Shown here: piece by piece, positions 15,378 to 22,692 of the stretch | Layout: every line of letters starts with the position of its first letter | Numbering within the stretch: position 1 is the first letter of the stretch | NCBI GenBank assembly: GCA_947631235.1 | Contig: CANRKO010000013.1 | Location: 1 to 64,000 of the forward strand | Direction: 5' to 3' | Source of the DNA: an uncultured Clostridia bacterium | GTDB taxonomy: Bacteria > Bacillota > Clostridia > UBA1381 | DNA length: 64,000 nucleotides | The notes under the pieces: model-generated | Database searches by the model: none | Told to the model about the DNA's origin: nothing | Seen by the model: the letters and a program-made list of their open reading frames with translations, nothing else | Translations under genes and position numbers: made by a program

Positions 15378-18113
15378 TCAATTCAAATATTTCGATACAG
15401 TGGTTGTAGAGCAGCCAATAGCTTTTGCTATCTCCGCAATAGTATAACCGGAAGCCTTCATCGATGCAATTTTACTGATTTTAGCGTCACTTAAAGCTGT
15501 TCTTGTTCTTGGAGTTGCTCTTTCTCTAAGCTTATCAACATCAGTGTGATTAAGTATCTGCTTTAACACATTCTCGCTGACAGCGCCCGACTGAATCGCT
15601 TCCCATTCCTTATCGGTAATGTCCACCGTTGTACGCTTAGCTCCAACAGATAGCCGAGCCTTAACCAAAGCCTGCTGACTTGCTTTCTTAATCTCACTCT
15701 TAGTCATATCCGGGTTGGTTTGCTTCTTAGCCCTTATCACGGAGTTGGCGATAACCTGTGCCTGTCTTTCACGAGGCGCATTCATTAATGCAACTTTAAG
15801 TTTGTCGTTAAGAGACGCGACTTCGTGACTGTACGTTGTTTTAGCCGAAGTGCTGTATTTGATTCTTCCTGTGTTGACCATTTCTTTACGAGCTTGATTA
15901 GCTAACGATTTCATCTTATTAGCATAATCAGCGTAAGCTCTTTCCTTAGGATTGTCCAAATCGGAGACCAAAGAATAAGCGTCATCAGTTTCAGCCATCT
16001 TCGTGCTCTTCTGAGTACGAACCTTGATGTTTCCTTTTTTATCAGTATACTTTTCATGTACTGTATTCCATATCAAAGAACCTTCTGGCTTATCAGGATT
16101 ATACCAACTCTTACCCGGTTCATTGACTTTAGGACTGCCTTTACGTTTCTCAACCTGTGTCTCCGACTTCGCACGAGAGATAAGAGTAGCCGCTCCTTCG
16201 TGGTACCGACCGTTCTCATCTACAGTACCCTGATACTTCTTCTTAAGAGCAGCTATGTTATTATCAGACTCGCTCTTCTTGTAATCGAGGTGATGCTTCT
16301 CCGCATCTATGACGACCATACTATGCTTAACCGCTCTGGCAAGCTCGTCGGGAGTGGCACCTTTCAAAGTCATATCGGTGATAAGGTTGGAAATGATACC
16401 CATTTCGGTCTGGGTATTCTTCATAACCTTCATACCTTTGCGTTCCGGGTATTCCATCTTTGGATCGAAACCTTTAAGTTCTTCAAGCGGAGGACGTGAT
16501 GTAATCTTTACCTTACTGCTGAATGGTATCACCATAACCGTATCGCCGTCAAAGTCAGCTCCCGATAAGATACTTGCCGCCTTACTATTGATACCGACAG
16601 CATCTTTACTGTTTCCTATGGTCTTTCTTGCCTCGGCATTCTTGTTCTTAACGGTGAGTATGGGGATCTCGAATGTCCCGCCATGGGGGTATCTTACAAG
16701 GGCTACCGTCTCACCCTCGTTATATGTCGGAGCATATACTTCGTTATCCTTTAACGATGTAACAGGAAGAATAACTCTGTATTTCTGTCTTGGCAGAGCT
16801 GCCGCCTGCAAATGAACAGCGGCAGAATCGCAGTCATCGGCGAATGATTTAAGTAAATTCTTCTTAATTGTCGGATTGGTCAGCGAACAAATCTCATCAA
16901 ACTCTGCCACTTTATCTGCTGCGGCAAGATTAAGCTGCTTTTTTACCAACGGCAACGGTTGTTTCGATAAGAACTGTGACGGTAAATGGTCACTCCAATC
17001 GTTCCAATCACCTTCTTCCGCACGCTTGTTAATAAGCGATAGTCTTTCGTTGCCGTCTTCATCTATGTAATAACTTTGACCGCCATGCTCTTTAATCAAT
17101 GAACCAAACGGGTTGTCGGGATCGCTGCTTATCTTCTTCAACACATCTTTAGTTGGCGTGCCGAGCTTTTTATTGGTGTTAAACATTACGTCGACGCCTT
17201 CAGGAAGGTCGTCAGAATATACAGCCATGCCTTTCAAATAGTGTGTTCCATCCACAAGTATCCTGACTTGAGCATAAAGCGAATCACCAAGCGATAAATC
17301 ATCAACACCTCTCCGAAGTTCTATAACTCCGTCTTTGTCGATGCCGCCTTCCTCGGCATAACGTATCTTAAGCCTGCTCGAATCCATACTTTCGGGATAC
17401 ACAAACGATTTCTTAAACGTTTCGCCGTCGTCATAGGAAATATAATCTTTCAAAGAATGAATGTTCTCATAGTTATAAAATTCCTTATGCTCCGTTCCCG
17501 GAGGACAGATTACTTTGATGTTTGTCTGCTTTCCGGGATTAGTAACCTGCGGAACGCCTCCGCCGTATACGGGATAACCTTCAAGCTCCAAAATATAAAG
17601 AGCCTCGTTAAGTTTTTCCTTTGATACGCCAAGCTCTCGTTCCACGCCGGTTCCGACGTCAATCATTCCTTTCTCATCAACCTGTTGTTTCAGAAATTCT
17701 GCCGTTTTTCTCGCCTGATTCATACGGGCTTCAGAATCTTCATTCAAAAGTGAACGAACAGAGGAATCGTTCTCGAACCCCATTTTCTTGGCGATTTCAT
17801 TAAGACTATATCCTTTTTCACGAAGTCCTTTAGCCTCATCAACAAGCAAGGTACGGCGTTCATCTTTTGCCAAGCTCATCTGAACTCGAAATTGAGTGGT
17901 ACTCAGTCCCATGGATTTGGCAATAGCGGTATCGCCCGTCCAAGTTTTACCTTTTTCATCAATATAACTGAAATTCTGACCTCTAAGCTCATCGACACGA
18001 GCAAGAAAATCGCCGCTGTGTTGATACGGATGCTCTCCCGAACCCCAAGGATACCGTCCCGAACGACGCTTTATACCATAATGCATCAAAATATCTTTTG
18101 CTGTTTCGTTCAC
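15378..18113 (-). CDS. single-polypeptide RNA polymerase-like protein (YonO/beta-prime barrel type)
   Basis: A 911-residue protein starting from GTG after CAGGAGGGG. Residues 519-524 are ADFDGD (Asp 520, 522, 524), the metal-binding loop of the two-barrel RNA polymerase superfamily. The upstream VRYPHGGTFEIPILTV (about 473-488) and SKAASILSGADFDGDTVMVI occupy the places of 'NRAPTLHRLGIQ' and 'YNADFDGDQM' in bacterial beta-prime. Length is close to that of SPbeta YonO. There are helix-turn-helix segments at about 95-123 (KGYSLNEIAKKMGFENDSSV) and at the C-terminus (GYTIAEIAKAIGCSTTTVSK). The N-terminus LMHYGIKRRSGRYPWGSGEH resembles the tag on head-module proteins. It may transcribe phage genes; activity is inferred. 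Confidence 0.65.
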   Translation of the reverse strand: MNETAKDILMHYGIKRRSGRYPWGSGEHPYQHSGDFLARVDELRGQNFSYIDEKGKTWTGDTAIAKSMGLSTTQFRVQMSLAKDERRTLLVDEAKGLREKGYSLNEIAKKMGFENDSSVRSLLNEDSEARMNQARKTAEFLKQQVDEKGMIDVGTGVERELGVSKEKLNEALYILELEGYPVYGGGVPQVTNPGKQTNIKVICPPGTEHKEFYNYENIHSLKDYISYDDGETFKKSFVYPESMDSSRLKIRYAEEGGIDKDGVIELRRGVDDLSLGDSLYAQVRILVDGTHYLKGMAVYSDDLPEGVDVMFNTNKKLGTPTKDVLKKISSDPDNPFGSLIKEHGGQSYYIDEDGNERLSLINKRAEEGDWNDWSDHLPSQFLSKQPLPLVKKQLNLAAADKVAEFDEICSLTNPTIKKNLLKSFADDCDSAAVHLQAAALPRQKYRVILPVTSLKDNEVYAPTYNEGETVALVRYPHGGTFEIPILTVKNKNAEARKTIGNSKDAVGINSKAASILSGADFDGDTVMVIPFSSKVKITSRPPLEELKGFDPKMEYPERKGMKVMKNTQTEMGIISNLITDMTLKGATPDELARAVKHSMVVIDAEKHHLDYKKSESDNNIAALKKKYQGTVDENGRYHEGAATLISRAKSETQVEKRKGSPKVNEPGKSWYNPDKPEGSLIWNTVHEKYTDKKGNIKVRTQKSTKMAETDDAYSLVSDLDNPKERAYADYANKMKSLANQARKEMVNTGRIKYSTSAKTTYSHEVASLNDKLKVALMNAPRERQAQVIANSVIRAKKQTNPDMTKSEIKKASQQALVKARLSVGAKRTTVDITDKEWEAIQSGAVSENVLKQILNHTDVDKLRERATPRTRTALSDAKISKIASMKASGYTIAEIAKAIGCSTTTVSKYLN

Positions 18114-18116
18114 GGC

Positions 18117-18674
18117 TTACCCCTCCTGTTCTCTGATTTTAGATATAATTTTGTCAAAGCTGATAATCTTATCAATAATCGTCATAATATCATCAGCTTC
18201 CGGAATATGGACAAGAACCTCGTCAGACTGATAAAGCCTTAACTCAATATCAATATCAGAGGGTTTGGTTTTGTACTCCAAACAAAAAAGAGCAGCATAT
18301 ATTTCAAGCTGCTCCATATGAGCCGGAGTAACTCCGGTTTTCAAATCGTGAATACGAAGTTTCCTGTCGCGGAACGAAATAGCATCCGCGGTTCCGAAAC
18401 AATTATCGGAAAAATATAATATTTGTTCCGGCGTCATTTTGTAGCCTATGGCGTCGTTCACATATAAGTTCAATGTTTTCCGAGATTTCGGAAGCTTTTG
18501 TCCGAGTCTGATACATTGAGCCGCGAACGCGTGCAGTTCCGTACCCCTTTGCGCTGCAATATAATTTGAGTATGCTTCCTTAACCTTGGATTCGCTGTAA
18601 TTAATCCAATGGTATTTACTGGCGCCGAGAAAGGCGTGCTGCCCTTCGAGAGCCAAATGCTTGTTGAAGTTCAT
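18117..18674 (-). CDS. RecB/Cas4-like PD-(D/E)XK nuclease
   Basis: A 185-residue protein. GTELHAFA supplies the conserved His, CFGTADAISF the first Asp, KLRIHDLKTG the D-x-K core, and MEQLEIYAALF the Q-x-x-x-Y motif of RecB-type nucleases. The iron-sulphur cysteines of Cas4/AddB are not seen. It probably processes DNA ends in replication or recombination. It overlaps the VRR-NUC gene by 59 bases and ends just before the RNA polymerase-like gene. Confidence 0.8.
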   Translation of the reverse strand: MNFNKHLALEGQHAFLGASKYHWINYSESKVKEAYSNYIAAQRGTELHAFAAQCIRLGQKLPKSRKTLNLYVNDAIGYKMTPEQILYFSDNCFGTADAISFRDRKLRIHDLKTGVTPAHMEQLEIYAALFCLEYKTKPSDIDIELRLYQSDEVLVHIPEADDIMTIIDKIISFDKIISKIREQEG

Positions 18675-18930
18675 TTAATACTTCCTCCTTGTTTTCGGGA
18701 CAGATAAACCGCGAGAATGACATCTTGTTCATCTTTCCGACATAATATTCTTGATTTGGTTGCTTTTTAGCTCCCGCGCTTCGTTTACATTCCAAGGATG
18801 CCCATTTATCTTTATGCAATATAAGCAAATCGGGATAACCTTGAACAGAGTCATTTTTAATAACCAAGCACTCCGGAAACAAGCTTTTGATTTCTCTAAT
18901 AAGTTTAGATTGAAAATCCCTCTCCAGCAT
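18616..18930 (-). CDS. VRR-NUC domain nuclease
   Basis: A 104-residue protein, the usual size of stand-alone phage VRR-NUC proteins. It starts MLERDFQSKLIREIKSLFPE. Key features are NDSVQGYPDLLIL (metal-binding Asp), ASLECKRSAG (the E-x-K) and PNQEYYVGKM. The family cuts branched or ss/ds DNA. The unusually long overlap with the next gene encodes a basic C-terminus (SRRAARLSRRQ). Confidence 0.85.
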   Translation of the reverse strand: MLERDFQSKLIREIKSLFPECLVIKNDSVQGYPDLLILHKDKWASLECKRSAGAKKQPNQEYYVGKMNKMSFSRFICPENKEEVLNELQQAFGSRRAARLSRRQ

Positions 18931-18952
18931 AAGACTGAGCCTCCTTTTAACA

Positions 18953-19003
18953 AATATAAAAAAGAGGAGAATAAGCTAAAAATGCCTATTCTAACCTCTC
19001 TCT
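18953..19003 (-). terminator. terminator upstream of the nuclease genes
   Basis: On the minus strand GAGAGGTTAGAATAGGC pairs imperfectly with GCTTATTCTCCTC around ATTTTTA and is followed by TTTTTTA. It would end a transcript coming from the repeat region just before the VRR-NUC gene. Confidence 0.6.
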
Positions 19004-19067
19004 TCATAAAAGAACATGTTTTTTTCGCGTGGAAAATAAAAAGCAGAAAATATAATTTTCCGTTTAT

Positions 19068-19326
19068 GCCCACTTGCCCACTTTTTTTCGCATATTATAT
19101 ATAATTTATTACTTTTTTCTTCGCAATTAATTAAGATAAAAAGTGGGTTTTTGACCAAAAACGCCTGAAAACCGCATAGCTAAGCCATTTTTTCAAGCCC
19201 ATTTTTGATTTTAAAAGTGGGCTAAAAGTGGGCTTTTGACCACTTTTTTGACCATCTTTTCAGATTTCTTAACAATTTTGTAACAATTTTTGACCATTTT
19301 TTTAAACGAAAGTGGGCTTTTGACCA
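19068..19326. repeat. iteron-like repeats (AAAGTGGGCTTTTGACCA)
   Basis: The full unit AAAGTGGGCTTTTGACCA occurs at 19,309-19,326 and in 19,225-19,242. A variant with TTT for CTT is at about 19,140-19,157, and a half unit AAAAGTGGGCT at 19,213-19,223. Inverted GCCCACTT copies stand in tandem at 19,068-19,083. Extra TTTTTTGACCA half sites lie at about 19,244-19,254 and 19,287-19,297, and TAACAATTTT occurs twice between them. Confidence 0.8.
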
Positions 19327-19357
19327 TTTTTTAAGTCAAAAACGGGCGTCATTTCAG

Positions 19358-19391
19358 CAAAAAATAAGAGCGCAAGTTTGTCTTACGCTCC
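19358..19391 (-). terminator. terminator after the small membrane protein gene
   Basis: On the minus strand GAGCGTAAG-ACAAA-CTTGCGCTC (one mismatch) is followed by TTATTTTTTG. Confidence 0.7.
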
Positions 19392-19400
19392 TAAATTTTG

Positions 19401-19712
19401 TTACCTTCCCATCACCAAATCCATATATTGATTACCTTCCGGAGTGTTGAATACTCCTTTTAACACCACGTTCCTATGCTTTTCGTTGGACGACTTCCCC
19501 GATTCGCTTTTATAACGATACTTCATATCGTCAAATTTACGCCTGATTTCTTTGTTGATTTTCAGGTATCGGCGCCTGTGTAAAAATATCCGTCTTTTAT
19601 GGCGGCGATATATTCTTGTTACAGCGTTTGTGATTATCGCTATAATAAAAAAGGCTGCTATATAGCAGCAAATCGTAAAAACGTTTAATATAATAATGCT
19701 CGTATTACTCAT
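19401..19712 (-). CDS. small phage membrane protein
   Basis: A 103-residue protein with one N-terminal membrane segment (SIIILNVFTICCYIAAFFII), then a strongly basic stretch (RIYRRHKRRIFLHRRRYLKI), implying a cytoplasmic C-terminus. No domain was recognised. Its start overlaps the ThyX-like gene end by eight bases, so it is probably co-translated; a terminator follows. Confidence 0.6.
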   Translation of the reverse strand: MSNTSIIILNVFTICCYIAAFFIIAIITNAVTRIYRRHKRRIFLHRRRYLKINKEIRRKFDDMKYRYKSESGKSSNEKHRNVVLKGVFNTPEGNQYMDLVMGR

Positions 19713-20436
19713 TGTTCTTATCCTCCCTCACTCCTGTGATAATCTTGCTGTACGGTAACTCCTTAATCCATCCACAAAATTCCCGCCATTCATCAAGCTT
19801 ATGGTCACGGCGATATTCATAGATGCCGGCAAGGACCTCGTAATTCAGCATAACCGTCCGCTTTTGATTGTATGAAGACGGCAGCAGCTGTATCATCTGC
19901 CACCATACTTCTTTTTTCCATTCTGGATTTTTTGAGACATCCTCACTTAAATATCCCTCACGGCACATATTCAATGCTTCTATCGTTTTCTTTAAGCAAT
20001 TAAGGCTGGCTACTATTAAATGTTCATGACTGAAATCATCCAAAGTAAATTTCTTATCAGCGATTTTATGCATAGTAGAACACGAGTTCGCCACCGTACC
20101 AACCTTATACGTATCAAATTCCTTCCACCAATATAATGGAGCGGTAATATCAACGTATACCGTAATCATTCGGCGATACTTCGCATGAACTGAACCGCCC
20201 TCGGCAAGCTGCATCATTAAGTCGTGGTCATTGGGACCAATAACCAACGGTGTCAGCCCAACACATTCTTTGTTATATCGTCGGCAGCCATCTTCCGAAT
20301 GGTAGGGACATTCTTCCCCCATATCAAAACCACCGCAATACCTACTATCACTCCTATCCCAACTGTTCATAGGATTCCGCATTCCGCGAATCGCCGCCTC
20401 CCAGCCGAATACTTCTGTTTTTTCAAGTTTAATCAT
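19705..20436 (-). CDS. ThyX-like phage protein, homologous to host gene at 61,425
   Basis: A 243-residue protein. The core YWWKEFDTYKVGTVANS is identical to that in the host protein at 61,425-62,093, followed by CSTMHK and STMHK. Start (EKTEVFGWEAAIRGMRNPMN) and end (LLPSSYNQKRTVMLNYEVL and WIKELPYSKI) also align. The phage copy has an extra Cys-rich insert near residues 30-60 (Cys 34, 43, 51 and 58 or nearby) that may bind metal. The core loosely resembles the substrate-binding segment of flavin-dependent thymidylate synthase, but the RHR motif is absent, so the activity is not established. Confidence 0.6.
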   Translation of the reverse strand: MIKLEKTEVFGWEAAIRGMRNPMNSWDRSDSRYCGGFDMGEECPYHSEDGCRRYNKECVGLTPLVIGPNDHDLMMQLAEGGSVHAKYRRMITVYVDITAPLYWWKEFDTYKVGTVANSCSTMHKIADKKFTLDDFSHEHLIVASLNCLKKTIEALNMCREGYLSEDVSKNPEWKKEVWWQMIQLLPSSYNQKRTVMLNYEVLAGIYEYRRDHKLDEWREFCGWIKELPYSKIITGVREDKNNE

Positions 20437-20750
20437 ATTTTTCTCCTTTCCATTTTTATTGCCTCTATTAAATCTATGTATCGGTCTATATAATCTAACA
20501 TCATTATCTTGTTGTGTTCGTTACTGAATTGACCTACCAGTTCTATATTCATGTTATGCTTATGATTAATCATCTCATCCATTGAAACACCAATGGCTTC
20601 GGAAATTTCTCTTAGTTGCGATGGTGATAACATCAACCTTCCATCAAATATACGCCCTATGTCCTTAAGCGAATAACCGGTATTTTCAGAGAACTTCTTA
20701 ATATCAGAAACGTTGCTTTTTATATATGCTCCCAGTTCCATAAAATACAT
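20433..20750 (-). CDS. small helix-turn-helix (XRE-like) regulator
   Basis: A 105-residue protein. The segment FSENTGYSLKDIGRIFDGRL and SPSQLREISEAIGVSMDEMI read as an XRE/Cro-type DNA-binding domain in the first 65 residues. The C-terminal half is helical (MLDYIDRYIDLIEAIKMERR). GGAGGTCCTAAA precedes the ATG. It overlaps the ThyX-like gene by four bases. It may be an early regulator, but it does not look like a full CI repressor. Confidence 0.65.
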   Translation of the reverse strand: MYFMELGAYIKSNVSDIKKFSENTGYSLKDIGRIFDGRLMLSPSQLREISEAIGVSMDEMINHKHNMNIELVGQFSNEHNKIMMLDYIDRYIDLIEAIKMERRKI

Positions 20751-20773
20751 TTTAGGACCTCCACAATAGATTA

Positions 20774-21262
20774 TTATATAAATATAATATTATCTGCGTC
20801 AGTACGTACAACTTGTCCATCCTCAAGCTCTACAACGGCATAAATTCGGCTGAATACTCCAGCGGGAGCGCCGCCAACCAACGGACTTGCCTCAAGTGGC
20901 ATAGAATAATGCTCCCAGTCAATAAATTTTGCAACTGTATCAGAATTCATCAACCTACATTTCCGTTTCGGTCTGGAAATTAATTTTTCTTTCCGTTTGA
21001 ATTTTGTTTTGTTTAATTCCAAAAGCACCGCTCCGGTCAAAACATCATTTCTGTGCTCGTCATCCTTATAACCTGCCATAACGAAATCGGAGCCCAGTAT
21101 GTCATGCACAATCGTATCAAACTGTTCCTGCAGCTTATTTGCACGCTTTTTCTCATTTTCATATGCTGTAATGAGAAATTGCGGACACTCTTCGTATTTT
21201 TGCTTTTCACATTCACACCATCCGGTATAACTCGGACATTCGTCCTTATACTTGCAACTCAT
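20774..21262 (-). CDS. Cys-rich phage protein, unknown function
   Basis: A 162-residue protein with five cysteines in the first 27 residues (MSCKYKDECPSYTGWCECEK), a probable zinc site, followed by a coiled helix (ENEKKRANKLQEQFDTIVHD) and a C-terminal beta-rich part ending in GQVVRTDADNIIFI. I do not recognise the family. It sits between the HAD fragment and the XRE-like gene. Confidence 0.55.
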   Translation of the reverse strand: MSCKYKDECPSYTGWCECEKQKYEECPQFLITAYENEKKRANKLQEQFDTIVHDILGSDFVMAGYKDDEHRNDVLTGAVLLELNKTKFKRKEKLISRPKRKCRLMNSDTVAKFIDWEHYSMPLEASPLVGGAPAGVFSRIYAVVELEDGQVVRTDADNIIFI

Positions 21263-21284
21263 TATTATTCACCTTCTCTCAAAT

Positions 21285-21326
21285 ATAAAAAATACCCCGA
21301 ACCACTTTTACACAGTTCGGAGTATT
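21285..21326 (-). terminator. terminator after the HAD gene remnant
   Basis: On the minus strand ATACTCCGAAC and GTTCGGGGTAT form an 11-pair stem with one wobble, followed by TTTTTTATATTTG. Confidence 0.8.
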
Positions 21327-21333
21327 CCGTACG

Positions 21334-21545
21334 TTATTTTATTAATTTTTCGGTTAATGTTTTATATTTATCATCAGATATTACACTTTCGATATCGTTA
21401 AAACGAATATCTATGGTGTCCCAATCCGGGCCGGGCAAATCAACATCAACCAAACAAGAATATCTTTTTTCGGTTCGCCAATTTCGGGAAATTTATTTTC
21501 GCATAACGTTCCGTCAAAATCGACAGCTATTACTTTTTCGGTCAT
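21334..21545 (-). pseudogene. HAD-superfamily N-terminal fragment, frameshifted
   Basis: An ATG at 21,545 opens MTEKVIAVDFDGTLCENKFP, a textbook HAD motif I (DFDGT), but this frame stops at 21,411 after 44 residues. From the AAAAAA run in CCGAAAAAAGATATT the -1 frame continues RYSCLVDVDLPGPDWDTIDI and ends at 21,334, giving a coherent but short protein. The HAD cap and later motifs are missing. It looks like a deletion joined out of frame to the 3' end of another gene, or a frameshift in a short gene. A sequencing error in the A run is possible. Confidence 0.6.
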
Positions 21546-21742
21546 TCATTTTCTCCTTCCGCTTCTGATATAGCTTTTATACATTCGTCGCATCTGTATA
21601 TAACTATGCAGCCTTTTGATAATATACGGTCGAACGCCAAGCACAACGGAATACTTGTTCCATCCTTAGTGGTTGCCTCTTTAAAACAAATACATTCAGA
21701 GCCGCATTCTTCCGGTATTCTTATTTTAATTTCTTTCATCAT
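21542..21742 (-). CDS. small Cys-rich phage protein
   Basis: A 66-residue protein MMKEIKIRIPEECGSECICF, with seven cysteines in all, the last group as YRCDECIKAI. The pattern suggests a zinc-binding knuckle. It overlaps the HAD fragment start by four bases. Function unknown. Confidence 0.5.
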   Translation of the reverse strand: MMKEIKIRIPEECGSECICFKEATTKDGTSIPLCLAFDRILSKGCIVIYRCDECIKAISEAEGENE

Positions 21743-21744
21743 AT

Positions 21745-22098
21745 TTACCTCCCAGTAACAGCATCGAAATGTTTATCGGAATACAATTCTTTGACCGGTG
21801 TACCTGCCACGCCTGCCGAATCCTCTGAACCGGTAGCTTTAAAATACGCCCCATCCTTCTGAGGATACATAAACTCAAACATCAAATAGTTCGCGGCATC
21901 GCATAAATATTCCGTATTGCCGGTATCTTTATACTTTTTTACGCATAATTCCATGGATTCCAGCGCGTTTACAAGTTTCATGCCGAAGTTGTCGGCTGCC
22001 GTACCGTATTTATAATAGCTTGCTCTCACACGGTTCTGACGCAGCTCGTCAAACTTGTCACTGTATTCTTTAGGCATTTCTTTTCCTATTTTGCTCAT
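21745..22098 (-). CDS. conserved phage protein, unknown function
   Basis: A 117-residue protein. The central YKYGTAADNFGMKLVNALES and TGNTEYLCDAANYLMFEFMY look like an all-helical domain, somewhat like the MazG/NTP pyrophosphatase style, though the metal-binding E-x-x-E motifs are not clear. The C-terminus carries ATGSEDSAGVAGTPVKELY. A phage origin is supported by position in the early operon. Confidence 0.55.
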   Translation of the reverse strand: MSKIGKEMPKEYSDKFDELRQNRVRASYYKYGTAADNFGMKLVNALESMELCVKKYKDTGNTEYLCDAANYLMFEFMYPQKDGAYFKATGSEDSAGVAGTPVKELYSDKHFDAVTGR

Positions 22099-22105
22099 AA
22101 ATATC

Positions 22106-22276
22106 CTATCCTTTCATACAAATAATTAAATAATCAATAAGCATCATTAATATAGATGTTGTCGACAACACTACGATAAAAAGATCCATGACTTTACCTT
22201 CTTTTTTATAATCGTTAAATGCACTACTAAAAAATAGGGCAAATATCATTAGAACTAAAAAAGTACCAAATCGCAT
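22106..22276 (-). CDS. 56-aa two-helix membrane microprotein
   Basis: An ATG at 22,276 preceded by AAAGGAATAAATT opens MRFGTFLVLMIFALFFSSAF, a first membrane segment. A short KKEGK loop and a second hydrophobic segment (DLFIVVLSTTSILMMLIDYL) follow, and it ends IICMKG. The ribosome site, spacing and composition support a real gene. Function unknown. Confidence 0.55.
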   Translation of the reverse strand: MRFGTFLVLMIFALFFSSAFNDYKKEGKVMDLFIVVLSTTSILMMLIDYLIICMKG

Positions 22277-22294
22277 AATTTATTCCTTTCTCCT

Positions 22295-22573
22295 CTATAT
22301 AATCAAAGGAAGATCATTATAATCAGCAATTTCGCGTATCCGCTTTGCCATTTCAACAGTTGCCTGATTCCGTTCATCAAAGGGTACATCCGCCATTTTT
22401 TCAATGGTAAATATAAACAATCTCATTATTGACTGTTGTAAAGGTTTAGGTCGAGCACAGATTGTTTCGGCGAATGTTGTCATATCCTGTCCGAACTCGG
22501 TTACAAATTCGATCAAATTCCACGCCGTTTTGTTTGCTTTTCTCGCTTTTTCCTCTTTTAAAGTTATATCCAT
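22295..22573 (-). CDS. conserved phage protein, unknown function
   Basis: A 92-residue, mainly helical protein (MDITLKEEKARKANKTAWNL; RNQATVEMAKRIREIADYND). No motif was recognised. GAGGAGAAAATC precedes the ATG. Its 5' leader is an extraordinary poly-purine tract. Confidence 0.55.
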   Translation of the reverse strand: MDITLKEEKARKANKTAWNLIEFVTEFGQDMTTFAETICARPKPLQQSIMRLFIFTIEKMADVPFDERNQATVEMAKRIREIADYNDLPLII

Positions 22574-22579
22574 GATTTT

Positions 22580-22645
22580 CTCCTCTTTTTTTTTTTTTTT
22601 TTTAATTTTTTTTCTTTATTTTTTTCTTTTTTTTTTTTTTTTTTG
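22580..22645. repeat. poly-T/poly-A low-complexity tract
   Basis: About 65 bases are almost only T on the plus strand, broken by a few A and C, so the minus-strand leader of the gene at 22,295-22,573 is nearly pure A. It lies directly behind a terminator. Confidence 0.9.
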
Positions 22646-22648
22646 CAA

Positions 22649-22682
22649 CAAAAAAAGACTGCTACATAAGTAACAGTCTTAT
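22649..22682 (-). terminator. terminator after the second DUF2442 gene
   Basis: On the minus strand AAGACTG-TTACTTATGTAG-CAGTCTT is followed by TTTTTGTTG. Confidence 0.8.
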
Positions 22683-22692
22683 AACTTGATTA

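Larger units (their letters stand above)
18931..19400. other. 470-bp repeat-rich non-coding region, candidate origin
   Basis: No convincing gene lies here. The segment is very AT-rich and holds several copies of an AAAGTGGGC and TTTTGACCA unit plus inverted GCCCACTT copies. It is bounded by terminators at 18,953-19,003 and 19,358-19,391. It separates the early genes from nuclease and late genes. A replication origin or a cluster of operator sites would fit. Confidence 0.55.

Noticed and set aside
18729-19073. 114-codon minus-strand ORF over the nuclease start
   Set aside because: It overlaps the VRR-NUC gene in another frame and crosses a terminator.
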